DNA of 64,000 bases from Histidinibacterium aquaticum (GTDB lineage Bacteria > Pseudomonadota > Alphaproteobacteria > Rhodobacterales > Rhodobacteraceae): positions 744,001 to 808,000 of the forward strand of contig NZ_VYQE01000001.1 in assembly GCF_008710275.1 (NCBI RefSeq), read 5' to 3'. Shown here one piece after another: positions 17,941 to 26,892 of this stretch. The position numbers and the translations under genes are program-made. The number at the start of each line of letters is the position of its first letter. The stretch's first letter is position 1. A model generated the notes under the pieces. It ran no database searches, was not told where the DNA came from, and worked only from the letters and a program-made list of their open reading frames with translations.

Positions 17941-18813
17941 ATGACCCGGATCATCGAGAAGTTCGCCGCGATCGCCGGGCAGTACGACGTGGCTTTCGTC
18001 GACCTCTGGGGCTGCATGCACAACGGCGTCAGGGCCTTCCCGGAGGCGGTGGCGGCGATGCGGGCCTTCCGCGAGGCGGGGGGCAAGGTGATCCTTGTGA
18101 CCAACGCCCCGCGTCCGCGCGGTCCGGTCGAGGCGCAGATCGCATCGCTGGGTATCCCCGAGGATAGCTGGGACGCGGTCGCGACCTCCGGCGACAGCGC
18201 CCGGACGGCGATGTTCGAGGGGGCGGTGGGCCGCAAGGTCTGGTTCATCGGCGAGCAGACCGACATGTCCTTCTTCGAGCCGCTGCACCTCCTGTCCGAC
18301 CCGGTCGAGATCACCCGCGTGCCGCTGGACGAGGCGGAGGGCATCGTCTGTTGCGGCCCCGAGGACCGCTTCGCCGACCCCGAGATCTACCGGACCCAGT
18401 TCATCCCGGCTCGCGACCGCGGCCTGAAGCTGCTCTGCGCCAACCCCGACATGGTCGTCGACCGCGGCGAGACGCGCGAATGGTGCGCCGGGGCGCTCGC
18501 GTCGATCTACACCGAGATCGGCGGCACCAGCCTCTACTTCGGCAAGCCGCACCCGCCGATCTACGACCTCGCCCGCCGCCGCTACGCCCAGTTGCCCGGC
18601 GCGCTGGAGGATCCCCGGGTCATCGCCATCGGCGACGGCATCCTGACGGATATCCTCGGCGCGCAGCAGGAGGACATCGATTCGCTCTTCATCACCGGCG
18701 GTCTCGCCGCGAGGGAGACCAAGACGGACCGCCAGCCCGACGCGGAGGCGCTGGAGGCCTATGTCACGGGCCAGCAGGTGACGCCGACCTACGCGATCGG
18801 GTTCTTGCGCTAG
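17941..18813 (+). CDS. TIGR01459 family HAD-type hydrolase
   Basis: A 290-residue member of the haloacid dehalogenase superfamily, NagD-like subclass. Motif I is VAFVDLWGCMHNG (residues ~16-28) with the nucleophile Asp, motif II is LVTNAPRPRG, and the last metal-binding motif is IGDGILTDILGA. TIGR01459 proteins are common in alphaproteobacteria and their substrate is unknown, probably a sugar phosphate or nucleotide. The ATG follows an AGGAGG site. Confidence 0.92.
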   Translation: MTRIIEKFAAIAGQYDVAFVDLWGCMHNGVRAFPEAVAAMRAFREAGGKVILVTNAPRPRGPVEAQIASLGIPEDSWDAVATSGDSARTAMFEGAVGRKVWFIGEQTDMSFFEPLHLLSDPVEITRVPLDEAEGIVCCGPEDRFADPEIYRTQFIPARDRGLKLLCANPDMVVDRGETREWCAGALASIYTEIGGTSLYFGKPHPPIYDLARRRYAQLPGALEDPRVIAIGDGILTDILGAQQEDIDSLFITGGLAARETKTDRQPDAEALEAYVTGQQVTPTYAIGFLR

Positions 18814-18827
18814 TCGCGCCGCGGCGA

Positions 18828-18855
18828 TTGACTTTCCGCGCCCGCGAAGTAACTT
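18828..18855 (+). promoter_or_regulatory. Sigma70-type promoter of the MaoC gene
   Basis: TTGACT (18828-18833), a 16-base spacer and TAACTT (18850-18855) lie in the 94-base gap before the MaoC-like gene, in a local AT-richer patch. Confidence 0.45.
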
Positions 18856-18907
18856 TATTTCTCAGCAGACGCCCATTGAGACCGAAAGTTACATGGTGGA
18901 GCACGAC

Positions 18908-19351
18908 ATGCTCGACAACCTGCCCCGCGGCACGATCTGCATCGAGGACATCGAGATCGGCATGGTGCGCTCGCTGTCCAAGACGGTGACCGACCGCGAC
19001 ATCGAGCTCTTCGCGGAGGTCTCCACGGACCGGAACCCGGTGCACCTGGATGACTCCTACGCCCGGGACACGATCTTCGAGGGACGTATCGCGCACGGGA
19101 TGCTGACGGCGGGGCTCGTCTCCGCGGTGATCGGCGAGCAGCTGCCGGGGCACGGGACGGTCTACCTCGGGCAGAGCCTCAAGTTCCTCGGGCCGGTCCG
19201 GCCCGGCGACCGGGTGACGGCGGAGGTCGAGGTCACGGCCATCGACCACGCCCGCCGCAGGGTCACGCTCGACACCCGATGCGCGGTGGACGGCAAGCCG
19301 GTGCTCAAGGGCGAGGCGACGGTTCTCGCGCCCTCCGCGAAGTTCGACTGA
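18908..19351 (+). CDS. MaoC-like (R)-specific enoyl-CoA hydratase family protein
   Basis: A 147-residue hot-dog-fold hydratase. The hydratase 2 motif is present: the catalytic Asp and His in DRNPVH, followed by GRIAHGML. These enzymes hydrate trans-2-enoyl-CoA to (R)-3-hydroxyacyl-CoA, in fatty acid or polyhydroxyalkanoate metabolism. I prefer the ATG at 18908, preceded by GGTGGAG at seven bases, over the in-frame ATG at 18893. It has its own likely promoter. Confidence 0.88.
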   Translation: MLDNLPRGTICIEDIEIGMVRSLSKTVTDRDIELFAEVSTDRNPVHLDDSYARDTIFEGRIAHGMLTAGLVSAVIGEQLPGHGTVYLGQSLKFLGPVRPGDRVTAEVEVTAIDHARRRVTLDTRCAVDGKPVLKGEATVLAPSAKFD

Positions 19352-19449
19352 GCGAGCTTGCCGGGGTCACGCCGCGTTGGCCCGCTGCCCTGCCACCGAC
19401 CTGCGGCGGCCGCCTTGCGCCTGCCCCGTGGCCGCTTTACCTGCGCTGC

Positions 19450-20388
19450 ATGCGCATCGTCCGTGACAGCCTGCCCCCGGAGAGCGCCGCCCGCGGCGCC
19501 GCGGCGGCGATCGGAAACTTCGACGGCGTGCACCTCGGGCACCGCGCGGTGATCGACACCGCCCGCGACGTGGCCCGGGAAAGCGGCGCGCCGCTGGGCG
19601 TGCTGACCTTCGAGCCGCATCCGCGCGAGGTCTTCGCCCCCGACTCGCCGCCCTTCCGCCTGATGAACGCCGAGGCGCGCGCGAACCGGCTGGAGAAGAT
19701 CGGCGTGGACGTGCTCTACGAGATGCCCTTCACCCGCGACCTGGCGCAGTTGACGCCCGAGGCCTTCGCCCGCGACGTGCTGGCGGGGCAGCTGGGCCTG
19801 TCGCACGCGGTGGTGGGTGAGGATTTCCTCTTTGGCAAGGACCGGGCCGGCACCGCCGAGGGGCTGGGCGAGCTCGGCACGCGCTTCGGCTTCGGCGTCA
19901 CCGTCGCGCCGCTGCTGGAGCTTAAGGCGGGTCGCGTCTCCTCCACCGCGATCCGGACGGCACTGACAGAGGGCCGCCCGCGAGACGCTGCGGCGATGCT
20001 CGGGCACTGGCACCGGATCGAGGGCGAGGTGATCCGCGGCGACCAGCGCGGCCGCGACCTGGGCTACCCCACCGCCAACCTCGACATCACCGGTCTGCAC
20101 CCGCCGCGCTTCGGCGTCTACGCGGTGCGGGTCGACGTCCGCACCGGGCCGCACCAGGGCACCTACGACGGCGCGGCTTCCATCGGCATCCGGCCGACCT
20201 TCGGCGTCAACGCCCCGAACTGCGAGAGCTTCCTCTTCGACTTCTCCGGCGATCTCTACGGCGCCCATGTTTCGGTGGCGCTGGTGGATTTCCTGCGGCC
20301 CGAGCTCGCCTTCGACGGCGTGGACCCGCTCATCGCCCAGATGGACAAGGACTGCGCCCAGGCGCGCGAGGTGCTGGCCCATGTCTGA
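19450..20388 (+). CDS. ribF: Bifunctional riboflavin kinase / FAD synthetase
   Basis: A 312-residue enzyme that converts riboflavin to FMN and then FAD. The N-terminal nucleotidyltransferase domain has GNFDGVHLGH (residues ~22-31) and VVGEDFLFG, and the C-terminal flavokinase domain has GYPTANL and GIRPTFG. The start chosen (MRIVRDSL) is where similarity begins; a frame extending upstream is not supported. No FMN riboswitch is visible before it. The stop overlaps the next gene by eight bases. Confidence 0.96.
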   Translation: MRIVRDSLPPESAARGAAAAIGNFDGVHLGHRAVIDTARDVARESGAPLGVLTFEPHPREVFAPDSPPFRLMNAEARANRLEKIGVDVLYEMPFTRDLAQLTPEAFARDVLAGQLGLSHAVVGEDFLFGKDRAGTAEGLGELGTRFGFGVTVAPLLELKAGRVSSTAIRTALTEGRPRDAAAMLGHWHRIEGEVIRGDQRGRDLGYPTANLDITGLHPPRFGVYAVRVDVRTGPHQGTYDGAASIGIRPTFGVNAPNCESFLFDFSGDLYGAHVSVALVDFLRPELAFDGVDPLIAQMDKDCAQAREVLAHV

Positions 20389-20884
20389 CCGCCGCCTCCG
20401 CGCCACCGGCGCCCAGGCCAACGACCCGATCCCGCGCGACGGGGTGCGCGAGGGCTACTGGCGGGACACGCCGCTCTCGAAGATGAGCGACCGCGAGTGG
20501 GAAGCGCTCTGCGACGGCTGCGGCAAGTGCTGCCTCAACAAGCTCGAGGACTCCGAGACCGGCGAGGTCGCCCTGACACGCGTCGCCTGCAAGCTCTTCG
20601 ACGACGGGACCTGCCGCTGCAGCAGCTATCCCACCCGTCACCGCTACGTCCCCGAGTGCATTCAGCTCACGGCGGAGTCGATTCCCGAACATCTCTACTG
20701 GCTCCCCCAGACCTGCGCCTACCGGCTGGTCCACGAGGGGCGCGATCTTCACTACTGGCATCCCCTGGTCTCCGGCACGCCCGAGACGGTCCATGACGCC
20801 GGCGTCTCGGCGCGCGGGCTGACCGTCTCGGAGCTCGTGGTTCCCGAAGAGGACTGGGAGGATCACATCATCGAGGAACCCTGA
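20381..20884 (+). CDS. YcgN family cysteine cluster protein (UPF0260)
   Basis: A 167-residue protein of the YcgN family with the hallmark CDGCGKCC cluster (residues ~46-53), followed by two further Cys in CRCSSYPTRHRYVPEC and one in PQTCAYR. Such a set suggests metal or iron-sulfur binding, but the function is unestablished. It overlaps ribF by eight bases, and the following threonine aldolase gene begins directly at the next base after its stop. The three genes probably form one operon. Confidence 0.9.
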   Translation: MSDRRLRATGAQANDPIPRDGVREGYWRDTPLSKMSDREWEALCDGCGKCCLNKLEDSETGEVALTRVACKLFDDGTCRCSSYPTRHRYVPECIQLTAESIPEHLYWLPQTCAYRLVHEGRDLHYWHPLVSGTPETVHDAGVSARGLTVSELVVPEEDWEDHIIEEP

Positions 20885-21943
20885 GTGCACTTCGCTTCCG
20901 ACAACGCCGGCCCCGCCCATCCCGCCATTCTCGAGGCCCTGACCGCGGCCAACGAGGGCTACCTCATGGGCTACGGCAACGACGACATCACCCGTGGCGT
21001 GCAGGACCGGATCCGCGAGATCTTCGAGGCCCCGCGCGCGGCCGTGCATCTCGTCTCCACAGGCACCGCCGCCAACGCGCTCCTGCTCGCGACGCTCTCC
21101 CAACCTTGGGAGACGGTGTTCTGCACCCAGGTCAGCCACATCTCCGACGACGAGGCCAATGCAGTCGAGGCGGCCTCCGGCGGGGCCTCGCTGACCCACG
21201 TTCCCCACAGCCACGCCAAGATGACGCCCGAGGCGCTGGCCGAGACCATCGAGAGCCGCGGCCGCATGGTGCATTCGCCCCAGCGCGGGCCCGTCTCGAT
21301 CACCTCGGTCACCGAGCGCGGGACGATCTACTCCACCGAGGAGCTCTCCGCCCTGACAGACGTGGCCAAGGCCTACGGCCTGCCCGTGCACCTCGACGGC
21401 GCGCGCTTTGCCAATGCCTTGGTGGCGCTCGGCTGCACGCCCGCCGAGATGACCTGGAAGGCCGGCATCGACGCGGTGAGCTTCGGCGGCACCAAGAACG
21501 GCTGTCTCGCGGTCGAGGCCTGCATCCTATTCGACCCGGACAAGAGCCGCGAGCTGGAGATGCGCCGCAAGCGGGCCGGGCATCTCTTTTCCAAGCACCG
21601 GACGCTGGCGGGGCAGATGCAGGGCTATCTTGCCGACGACCTCTGGCTGGGGCTCGCGGGCCGTGCCAACGGCGCCGCCGCCGCCCTGGCCGAGGGGATT
21701 CGCGCGCTGGGACTGGGCGAGAGCTTCGTCGCCGAGCCGCAGGCGAACATCCTCTACGTCCGCTGGCCGCGCCGGGTGCATGCCGCGCTGATCGAGGCCG
21801 GCGCGACCTACTACGTCACCGACGGCCCACTCGAGGGAGACCGCGAGGCGCAACTGACAGGGCGGCTGGTCTGCGACTGGTCGATGACCGAAGAGGCGGT
21901 CGAGACGTTCCTCGGCCACCTGCGCGGGGCGGTTCGGGGATAA
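20885..21943 (+). CDS. ltaE: Low-specificity L-threonine aldolase
   Basis: A 352-residue fold-type I PLP enzyme that splits threonine or allo-threonine into glycine and acetaldehyde. It starts with GTG immediately after the preceding TGA and reads MHFASDNAGPAHPAI. HLDGARFANA supplies the Asp that holds PLP and SFGGTKNGC contains the PLP-binding Lys. A GTG start directly abutting the upstream stop implies coupled translation with the YcgN gene. Three REP-like palindromes follow. Confidence 0.92.
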   Translation: MHFASDNAGPAHPAILEALTAANEGYLMGYGNDDITRGVQDRIREIFEAPRAAVHLVSTGTAANALLLATLSQPWETVFCTQVSHISDDEANAVEAASGGASLTHVPHSHAKMTPEALAETIESRGRMVHSPQRGPVSITSVTERGTIYSTEELSALTDVAKAYGLPVHLDGARFANALVALGCTPAEMTWKAGIDAVSFGGTKNGCLAVEACILFDPDKSRELEMRRKRAGHLFSKHRTLAGQMQGYLADDLWLGLAGRANGAAAALAEGIRALGLGESFVAEPQANILYVRWPRRVHAALIEAGATYYVTDGPLEGDREAQLTGRLVCDWSMTEEAVETFLGHLRGAVRG

Positions 21944-21955
21944 GTGGCGGGTGGT

Positions 21956-21979
21956 GGCCGGGCTGAAGCCCGGCCTACG
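21956..21979 (-). repeat. REP-like palindrome, copy 1
   Basis: The core GCCGGGCTGAAGCCCGGC plus CTACGG reads, on the minus strand, as CCGTAGGCCGGGCTTCAGCC and onward, identical in core to copy 3 and in opposite orientation. It lies just after ltaE. Confidence 0.8.
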
Positions 21980-22025
21980 GATGGCTCTTCGCGGTCGCCA
22001 GGCGCGTCCGTTTCCCTTGACCGTC

Positions 22026-22044
22026 GGCCGGGCTTCAGCCCGGC
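22026..22044 (+). repeat. REP-like palindrome, copy 2
   Basis: GGCCGGGCTTCAGCCCGGC, the same hairpin core (CCGGGCT/AGCCCGG) as the flanking copies, without the CCGTA extension. Confidence 0.8.
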
Positions 22045-22092
22045 GATCTCTCGCTACAGCCGGCCGAACTCCCCGCCTCCGCCAAGGTCGCG

Positions 22093-22116
22093 CCGTAGGC
22101 CGGGCTTCAGCCCGGC
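22093..22116 (+). repeat. REP-like palindrome, copy 3
   Basis: CCGTA followed by GGCCGGGCTTCAGCCCGGC, an inverted copy of copy 1. The three copies fill the 188-base gap between convergent ltaE and the DsbA-family isomerase gene and may act as a bidirectional terminator or mRNA end protector. No REP-associated transposase (RAYT) gene is present. Confidence 0.8.
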
Positions 22117-22131
22117 ACCCCCGACAAAACC

Positions 22132-22734
22132 CTACAGCTCCCCCGCCAGGTGCCGGTCGAGATCGTCCAGCCGGTCGTGCCCCCAGAACCTCTGGTCCGT
22201 CTCCGCCACGATGTAGAAGGGCGAGCCGAAGGCGCCGCGGTTCACCGCCTCCTCGAGGTTCGCGGCATAGGTCTCGGCCCCGCTGAGCAGGCCCGAATCC
22301 GCGAGGCCGGGATCGAATCCCGCCGCCTCCAGGCAGCCCCGGACCACCGAATCCTCGGCGATGTTCTTCTCCTCCGCCCAGCACGCCCGCAGGATCCCGT
22401 AGCAGAGCGCGCCCATGTCGCCGCCACCGGCCGACTGGGCCGCGATGATCGCGTAGGAGGCGGGCGCGGCGTTCGTCGGCCAGTGCGCCGGCTTGAGGTT
22501 CAGCGGCAGGCCGGTCTTCTTTGATCCCCGCTCCAGCTCCTGCGCGCGGTACTCGTTCCGGCTCGGGTGGCGCTCCTTCGGCGGCACGCCCCCGGTGCGC
22601 CCGAAGAGCGCCAGGATATCGAGCGGCCGGTAGTCGATCTGGGCCCCGTGCCGCGCCGCGATCTCCTCCAGCCTTGTGCCCGCGAGGTAGGTGAAGGGCG
22701 AAATCGTGGAAAAGAAGTAGTCGATACGCGGCAT
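22132..22734 (-). CDS. DsbA-fold 2-hydroxychromene-2-carboxylate isomerase family protein
   Basis: A 200-residue thioredoxin-fold protein of the HCCA isomerase / kappa-class GST group. The N-terminus reads [16 protein letters not shown], where Ser replaces the DsbA cysteine pair as in the isomerases. The conserved [10 protein letters not shown] segment carries the cis-Pro loop. In naphthalene degradation the enzyme isomerises a chromene carboxylate, but without other aromatic genes here the substrate is probably different and may involve glutathione. Confidence 0.88.
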   Translation of the reverse strand: MPRIDYFFSTISPFTYLAGTRLEEIAARHGAQIDYRPLDILALFGRTGGVPPKERHPSRNEYRAQELERGSKKTGLPLNLKPAHWPTNAAPASYAIIAAQSAGGGDMGALCYGILRACWAEEKNIAEDSVVRGCLEAAGFDPGLADSGLLSGAETYAANLEEAVNRGAFGSPFYIVAETDQRFWGHDRLDDLDRHLAGEL

Positions 22735-22766
22735 TCAGCGCCCTCCCCCCGGTCAAAGCTTGCGCG

Positions 22767-22794
22767 AGCCTAGGTCTGTGCTACGCGGTGTCAA
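22767..22794 (-). promoter_or_regulatory. Sigma70-type promoter of the isomerase gene
   Basis: On the minus strand TTGACA (22794-22789), a 16-base spacer and TAGGCT (22772-22767) lie 33 bases upstream of the isomerase ATG, in the region shared with the divergent prs gene. Confidence 0.5.
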
Positions 22795-22828
22795 CGTCAT
22801 CTGGATGCCATCCGCCGAAGGACCGCCC

Positions 22829-23845
22829 ATGCCTGCCATCGTCGAGCCGAAGCTCATCGCCGGGAACGCCAACATGCCGCTCGCCCGAGCGGTCGCGAGG
22901 CGGATGTCCATGCACAGGGGCATGTCGGTCGGGCTGGTCGACGCCCGTGTCGAGCGCTTCAACGACGGCGAAGTCTTCGTCGAGGTCTTCGAGAATGTCC
23001 GCGGCGAGGACATGTTCATCATCCAGCCGACCTCCCGGCCCGCCAACGACAACCTGATGGAGCTGCTGATCATCGCCGACGCGCTCCGCCGCAGCTCGGC
23101 CGCCCGGATCACCGCCGTCCTTCCCTACTTCGGCTACGCCCGTCAGGATCGCCGCACCAAGGCGCGCACCCCGATCTCGGCCAAGCTTGTCGCCAACCTG
23201 ATCCACCAGGCGGGGATCGAGCGGGTGCTGACGATGGACCTGCATGCCGCCCAGATCCAGGGCTTCTTCGACCTGCCCGTGGACAACCTCTACGCCTCGC
23301 CAATCTTCGCCCTCGATATCCGCCACTACTTCGGCGACCTTTCCGATGTCATGGTGGTTTCGCCCGATGTCGGCGGCGTCGCCCGCGCCCGCGAACTGGC
23401 GACGCGGATCGACGCCCCGCTCTCCATCGTGGACAAGCGCCGCGAGAAGGCCGGCGAAGTGGCCGAGATGACCATCATCGGCGAGGTCGCGGGCAAGCGC
23501 TGCATCATCGTGGACGACATCTGCGACACCGCCGGAACGCTCTGCAAGGCCGCCGAGGTGCTGATGGAGAACGGCGCGACCGAGGTCCACGCCTACATTT
23601 CCCACGGCGTCCTTTCCGGCCCGGCGGTGGAGCGGATCGGCAAGTCGGTGATGAAGAGCCTCGTCATCACCGATTCGATCGAACCCGCCCCCGAGGTGAA
23701 GGCCTGCGACCGCATCCGCATCGTCCCCACCGCGCCGATCTTCGCCCAGGCGATCCTCAACATCTGGAACGGGACGAGCGTGTCGTCGCTCTTCGACCAC
23801 CAGACCCTCGGGCCGATCTACGAGGGCATGTACAACGCCGCCTGA
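22829..23845 (+). CDS. prs: Ribose-phosphate pyrophosphokinase (PRPP synthetase)
   Basis: A 338-residue enzyme that makes PRPP from ribose 5-phosphate and ATP, feeding purine, pyrimidine and histidine synthesis (purEK and hisG are also in this window). Signatures include ERFNDGEV, the flexible-loop [23 protein letters not shown], and the PRPP site [12 protein letters not shown]. The start at MPAIVEP was chosen; an in-frame ATG 23 codons upstream lies inside the promoter region. It is about 20 residues longer than E. coli Prs, mainly at the N-terminus. Confidence 0.96.
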   Translation: MPAIVEPKLIAGNANMPLARAVARRMSMHRGMSVGLVDARVERFNDGEVFVEVFENVRGEDMFIIQPTSRPANDNLMELLIIADALRRSSAARITAVLPYFGYARQDRRTKARTPISAKLVANLIHQAGIERVLTMDLHAAQIQGFFDLPVDNLYASPIFALDIRHYFGDLSDVMVVSPDVGGVARARELATRIDAPLSIVDKRREKAGEVAEMTIIGEVAGKRCIIVDDICDTAGTLCKAAEVLMENGATEVHAYISHGVLSGPAVERIGKSVMKSLVITDSIEPAPEVKACDRIRIVPTAPIFAQAILNIWNGTSVSSLFDHQTLGPIYEGMYNAA

Positions 23846-23919
23846 GCCGGCCCGCGCATGACGCTTGCCCTCCGGTGCGCCGGGGAGGACAGTGACGCAT
23901 CCCGGTCCCGAGTGCGGCC

Positions 23920-24450
23920 ATGGTCAGCGGACACGTCTTCATCGCCACGAGCCTCGATGGCTTCATCGCGCGCCCCGACGGGGCGCTCGACTGGCTGGAG
24001 GTCGAGGGCGCGACCGAGGATCACGGCTACGACGCCTTCATGGCGCGGATGGACGGCCTCGTCATGGGCCGCGCGACCTACGAGACCGTTCTGGGCTTCG
24101 GCGACTGGCCCTACAGCAAGCCGGTCGTCGTCCTCTCCCGCAGCCTGACGCCTGCCGACCTGCCGGCGTCCCTCGTCGACCGCGTCCGGATCTCCGCCGC
24201 CGCCCCGAGGGAGGTCATGGCCGAGCTCGCCACCGAGGGCTGGGCCCGCGCCTACGTCGACGGCGGCCGGGTCATCCAGTCCTTCCTGCGCGAGGGGCTG
24301 ATCTCGGAGATCGTGATCACCCGCATCCCGGTCCTTCTCGGCGCGGGCCTCCCGCTCTTCGGGGCGCTCGACCACGACATACCGCTGCGGCACGCCGAGA
24401 CCCGCAGCTTCGCGGGCGGGCTGGTCCAGAGCCGCTACGACCTGCCGTGA
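23920..24450 (+). CDS. Dihydrofolate reductase family protein (RibD C-terminal-like)
   Basis: A 176-residue reductase-fold protein. VFIATSLDGFIARPDG opens the domain, VMGRATYETVL is the NADPH-binding motif typical of the family, and YVDGGRVIQSFLREGLI with PVLLGAGLPLF closes it. Stand-alone members of this group are common and mostly uncharacterised; few are true dihydrofolate reductases. It lies downstream of prs but with a 74-base gap and no overlap. Confidence 0.88.
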   Translation: MVSGHVFIATSLDGFIARPDGALDWLEVEGATEDHGYDAFMARMDGLVMGRATYETVLGFGDWPYSKPVVVLSRSLTPADLPASLVDRVRISAAAPREVMAELATEGWARAYVDGGRVIQSFLREGLISEIVITRIPVLLGAGLPLFGALDHDIPLRHAETRSFAGGLVQSRYDLP

Positions 24451-24493
24451 CCCGAGGCTTGGCAGCATCGGGCCGCGGGGCCATCCTGGCCCC

Positions 24494-25015
24494 ATGAGTG
24501 CACCCGATCTTTACCGCGCGGCCGAGCGGCTGATGGCCATGGACGACCGCGCATGGGCGCGCCATGCGAACCCGTGGTCGGTCTGGACCAGGGCCGCGAC
24601 GCCGCTTCCGCTCCTCGCCCTCGCGATCTGGAGCCGCGTCTGGATCGGCTCATGGGCCTGGGCCGCGGTGGTCCTCGTCTGCCTCTGGATCCTCGTGAAC
24701 CCCCGTCTCTTCCCGGCGCCGGACCGGCTCGACAGCTGGGCTGCCCGAGGCGTGATGGGCGAGCGCGTGCTCCTGCGCCACCGCGCGCGCATCGCTCCGC
24801 ACCACCTGCGCGTGGCCCGACTGCTGAGCGGGGTCAGCGCGGTGGGCGTCCTGCCCTACGCATGGGGGCTCTGGCAGCTCGATCCCTGGGCGACGATCAC
24901 TGGCATCGTACTGGTAGCCGGTAGCAAGCTCTGGTTCGTGGACCGCATGGCCTGGGTCTGGGAGGACTTCACCCGGTCCGGCGGCACGACGGAGGACCTC
25001 TCCGCGCCGGAGTGA
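24494..25015 (+). CDS. DUF6653 family membrane protein
   Basis: A 173-residue protein with a short soluble N-terminus (MDDRAWARHANPWSVW, the conserved family block), two closely spaced hydrophobic helices (residues ~35-70), and another pair around residues 115-145. The WARHANPWSVWTR motif is the reason for assigning it to DUF6653; the function is unknown. The 3' end lies two bases from the convergent GT-C gene. Confidence 0.75.
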   Translation: MSAPDLYRAAERLMAMDDRAWARHANPWSVWTRAATPLPLLALAIWSRVWIGSWAWAAVVLVCLWILVNPRLFPAPDRLDSWAARGVMGERVLLRHRARIAPHHLRVARLLSGVSAVGVLPYAWGLWQLDPWATITGIVLVAGSKLWFVDRMAWVWEDFTRSGGTTEDLSAPE

Positions 25016-25017
25016 GG

Positions 25018-26892
25018 TCAGGAGGCACCGCAGGTCACCCGGACAAGGGGCGGATCCATTTCGGTCGGTCCGTCCTCCAGCAGCGCGACGCGGCCGTCGA
25101 GTTCGGCGAACTGCGCCGCGAAGGCTTCGGGCATGAGGACGCGGTAGCCCTCGGCGCAGGCCGCCTCCACGAAGTCGAAATCGACCGCTCCATCGACCCG
25201 GCCGGGCATGGCGAGAAGACGGTCGGGATCGTCGATGGCCTCGGCATAGGCCTCTGCCGCGCCGTAGAAGACGACCGGACCGGCGATCCTCGACGCGGCC
25301 TCGGCATGCGCCGCCATGGCACCGCGTCGGGCTTGCGAGGCCCGGAGGTCCTGCAGCGCGAGGACTGTCGACACGCCCATCCCGGCCGCCACGGAGAAGA
25401 GCGCGGCGGAGGCCAGAGCGCGGCGCGGGACCAGTCCCGCGACGAGCGAGAGCAGGGCGATGACCCCGAGGAGATAGGTCGAGGCGACCTGGTGGAGCTG
25501 CGCCCCGCGATCCGGGGCGAGCAGCGGCCAGAGCGCGGCAAGTAAGAGCCCGGCGAGGGCCGCAAGAAAAGCCGGCCGCACGCCCTGCCCGGCCCGCTCC
25601 GCCAGCCGCAGGGTCAGCCAGGCGGCGAGGGCCGTCAGGACCGGAAGCGTCGGCAGAAGGTACCGCATGTTCGAGCCCAGCCCGCCGTGCCAGCTCCGCA
25701 TCAGGAACGGCAGCGCCCAGAGAACTGCGACCAGCAGCACGATCACCACGCTGCGCCGCTTGTCCCGCCAGTCGAACCCGACCAGCAGGGCGAGACACCC
25801 GAGCCATGGGAGCGACTGGCCCAGCGCTTTCTTCGGGAAGCCCCAGAAGAGCAGAGTGCCGTCGGCCTGCGCCTGCATCCCCGGCCGGGGATCGGAGACC
25901 GCCGTCGCGTCGATCAGGATCGCGTGAATCCCGCTCAACAGCGCCCGCGGCGCGGAGGAGGCCGGCGAAAGAAGCAACACCACGACCCCGGCCGCCGCGG
26001 CGGCGAAAGCCAGGAGCCCGACCCGCCGCCCGCCTCCGCCGGTGAGACGCAGAACGACGAGCCCGCCGAGACCGAGCAGTAGCAGGACCCCGAGCCCGAG
26101 GTAGCTCGAGGCGTCGGTGCCTCCGCCCGAGGACCCGTAGGAGAGCGGGCTCCAGCCGCCGAACCGAGCCTGGTTGGACAGCGCCAGCAAGGCGGCCATC
26201 GGCAGGAGCCCCAGGGCGCCACCCATCAGGACAGCGATAGGGCGGACGGCGTAGAGGATCGTCGCCGCCGCTATGGCCGGCAGGACGAGGACGCCCTCGA
26301 GCCGGAAGAACAGGCCCGCCCCGACCGCGAGCCCGGACAGGACGGACGGCCACCAGGCCGAGCGCTCCCGGTCGAGCGCCCCGAGGAAAAGCCAAAGGGC
26401 AAGCGTGACCGAGAAGAGGCTGACAGAATGCGGCCAGTGACCCACGACGTATTCCGCCCAGAAGGTACAAGCCGCGAGCAGCAGGACCGAGAGATCCGCC
26501 ACATCCCGCGACCCGAAGAGCCGCCGCGCGAGCGCATGGGCGGCGACGAGCGTCCCGACGCCGGCCGCGAGGTTCAGCGCGATGAGCCCCTTCGGCCCGA
26601 ACAGGCCGATCAGCGGCGCCCCCGCGAGCGCCGTGCCGACGGGATACTGTGGCATGAGCCCCGAGGTGCCCTCGACCAGGAACCAGAGCCTCAGGTCGTC
26701 CGAGCCGAACTGCTCGTACCCGTTCTGGACGGCGAAGCCTCCCGTATCGCGCAGGGTCTGCGCGGAGAGGAAGTAGACCAGCTCGTCGATATTGAAGAAG
26801 CCGGGCGAGACGAAGGCCGCAAGCGCCACAAGTGCCGCCGACATCCCGAGGATGAGCGCCGCGCCGCGCCGCCCGAACGCGTGAGCCGTCAT
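25018..26892 (-). CDS. GT-C type integral membrane glycosyltransferase (GT39/ArnT-like)
   Basis: A 624-residue protein with about a dozen hydrophobic helices and a C-terminal periplasmic-like domain of ~130 residues. The first extracytoplasmic loop holds NIDELVYFLSAQ, matching the acidic D-E motif of GT-C enzymes that take sugars from polyprenyl-phosphate donors. The adjacent GT2 gene would make such a donor. It starts by a four-base overlap with GT2 (ATGA), so the two are translated as a unit. The acceptor could be lipid, glycan or protein and is not predictable. Confidence 0.83.
   Translation of the reverse strand: MTAHAFGRRGAALILGMSAALVALAAFVSPGFFNIDELVYFLSAQTLRDTGGFAVQNGYEQFGSDDLRLWFLVEGTSGLMPQYPVGTALAGAPLIGLFGPKGLIALNLAAGVGTLVAAHALARRLFGSRDVADLSVLLLAACTFWAEYVVGHWPHSVSLFSVTLALWLFLGALDRERSAWWPSVLSGLAVGAGLFFRLEGVLVLPAIAAATILYAVRPIAVLMGGALGLLPMAALLALSNQARFGGWSPLSYGSSGGGTDASSYLGLGVLLLLGLGGLVVLRLTGGGGRRVGLLAFAAAAAGVVVLLLSPASSAPRALLSGIHAILIDATAVSDPRPGMQAQADGTLLFWGFPKKALGQSLPWLGCLALLVGFDWRDKRRSVVIVLLVAVLWALPFLMRSWHGGLGSNMRYLLPTLPVLTALAAWLTLRLAERAGQGVRPAFLAALAGLLLAALWPLLAPDRGAQLHQVASTYLLGVIALLSLVAGLVPRRALASAALFSVAAGMGVSTVLALQDLRASQARRGAMAAHAEAASRIAGPVVFYGAAEAYAEAIDDPDRLLAMPGRVDGAVDFDFVEAACAEGYRVLMPEAFAAQFAELDGRVALLEDGPTEMDPPLVRVTCGAS

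Noticed and set aside
19352..19449. FMN riboswitch before ribF
   Set aside because: Only 98 bases are available and none of the conserved RFN-element segments are visible.
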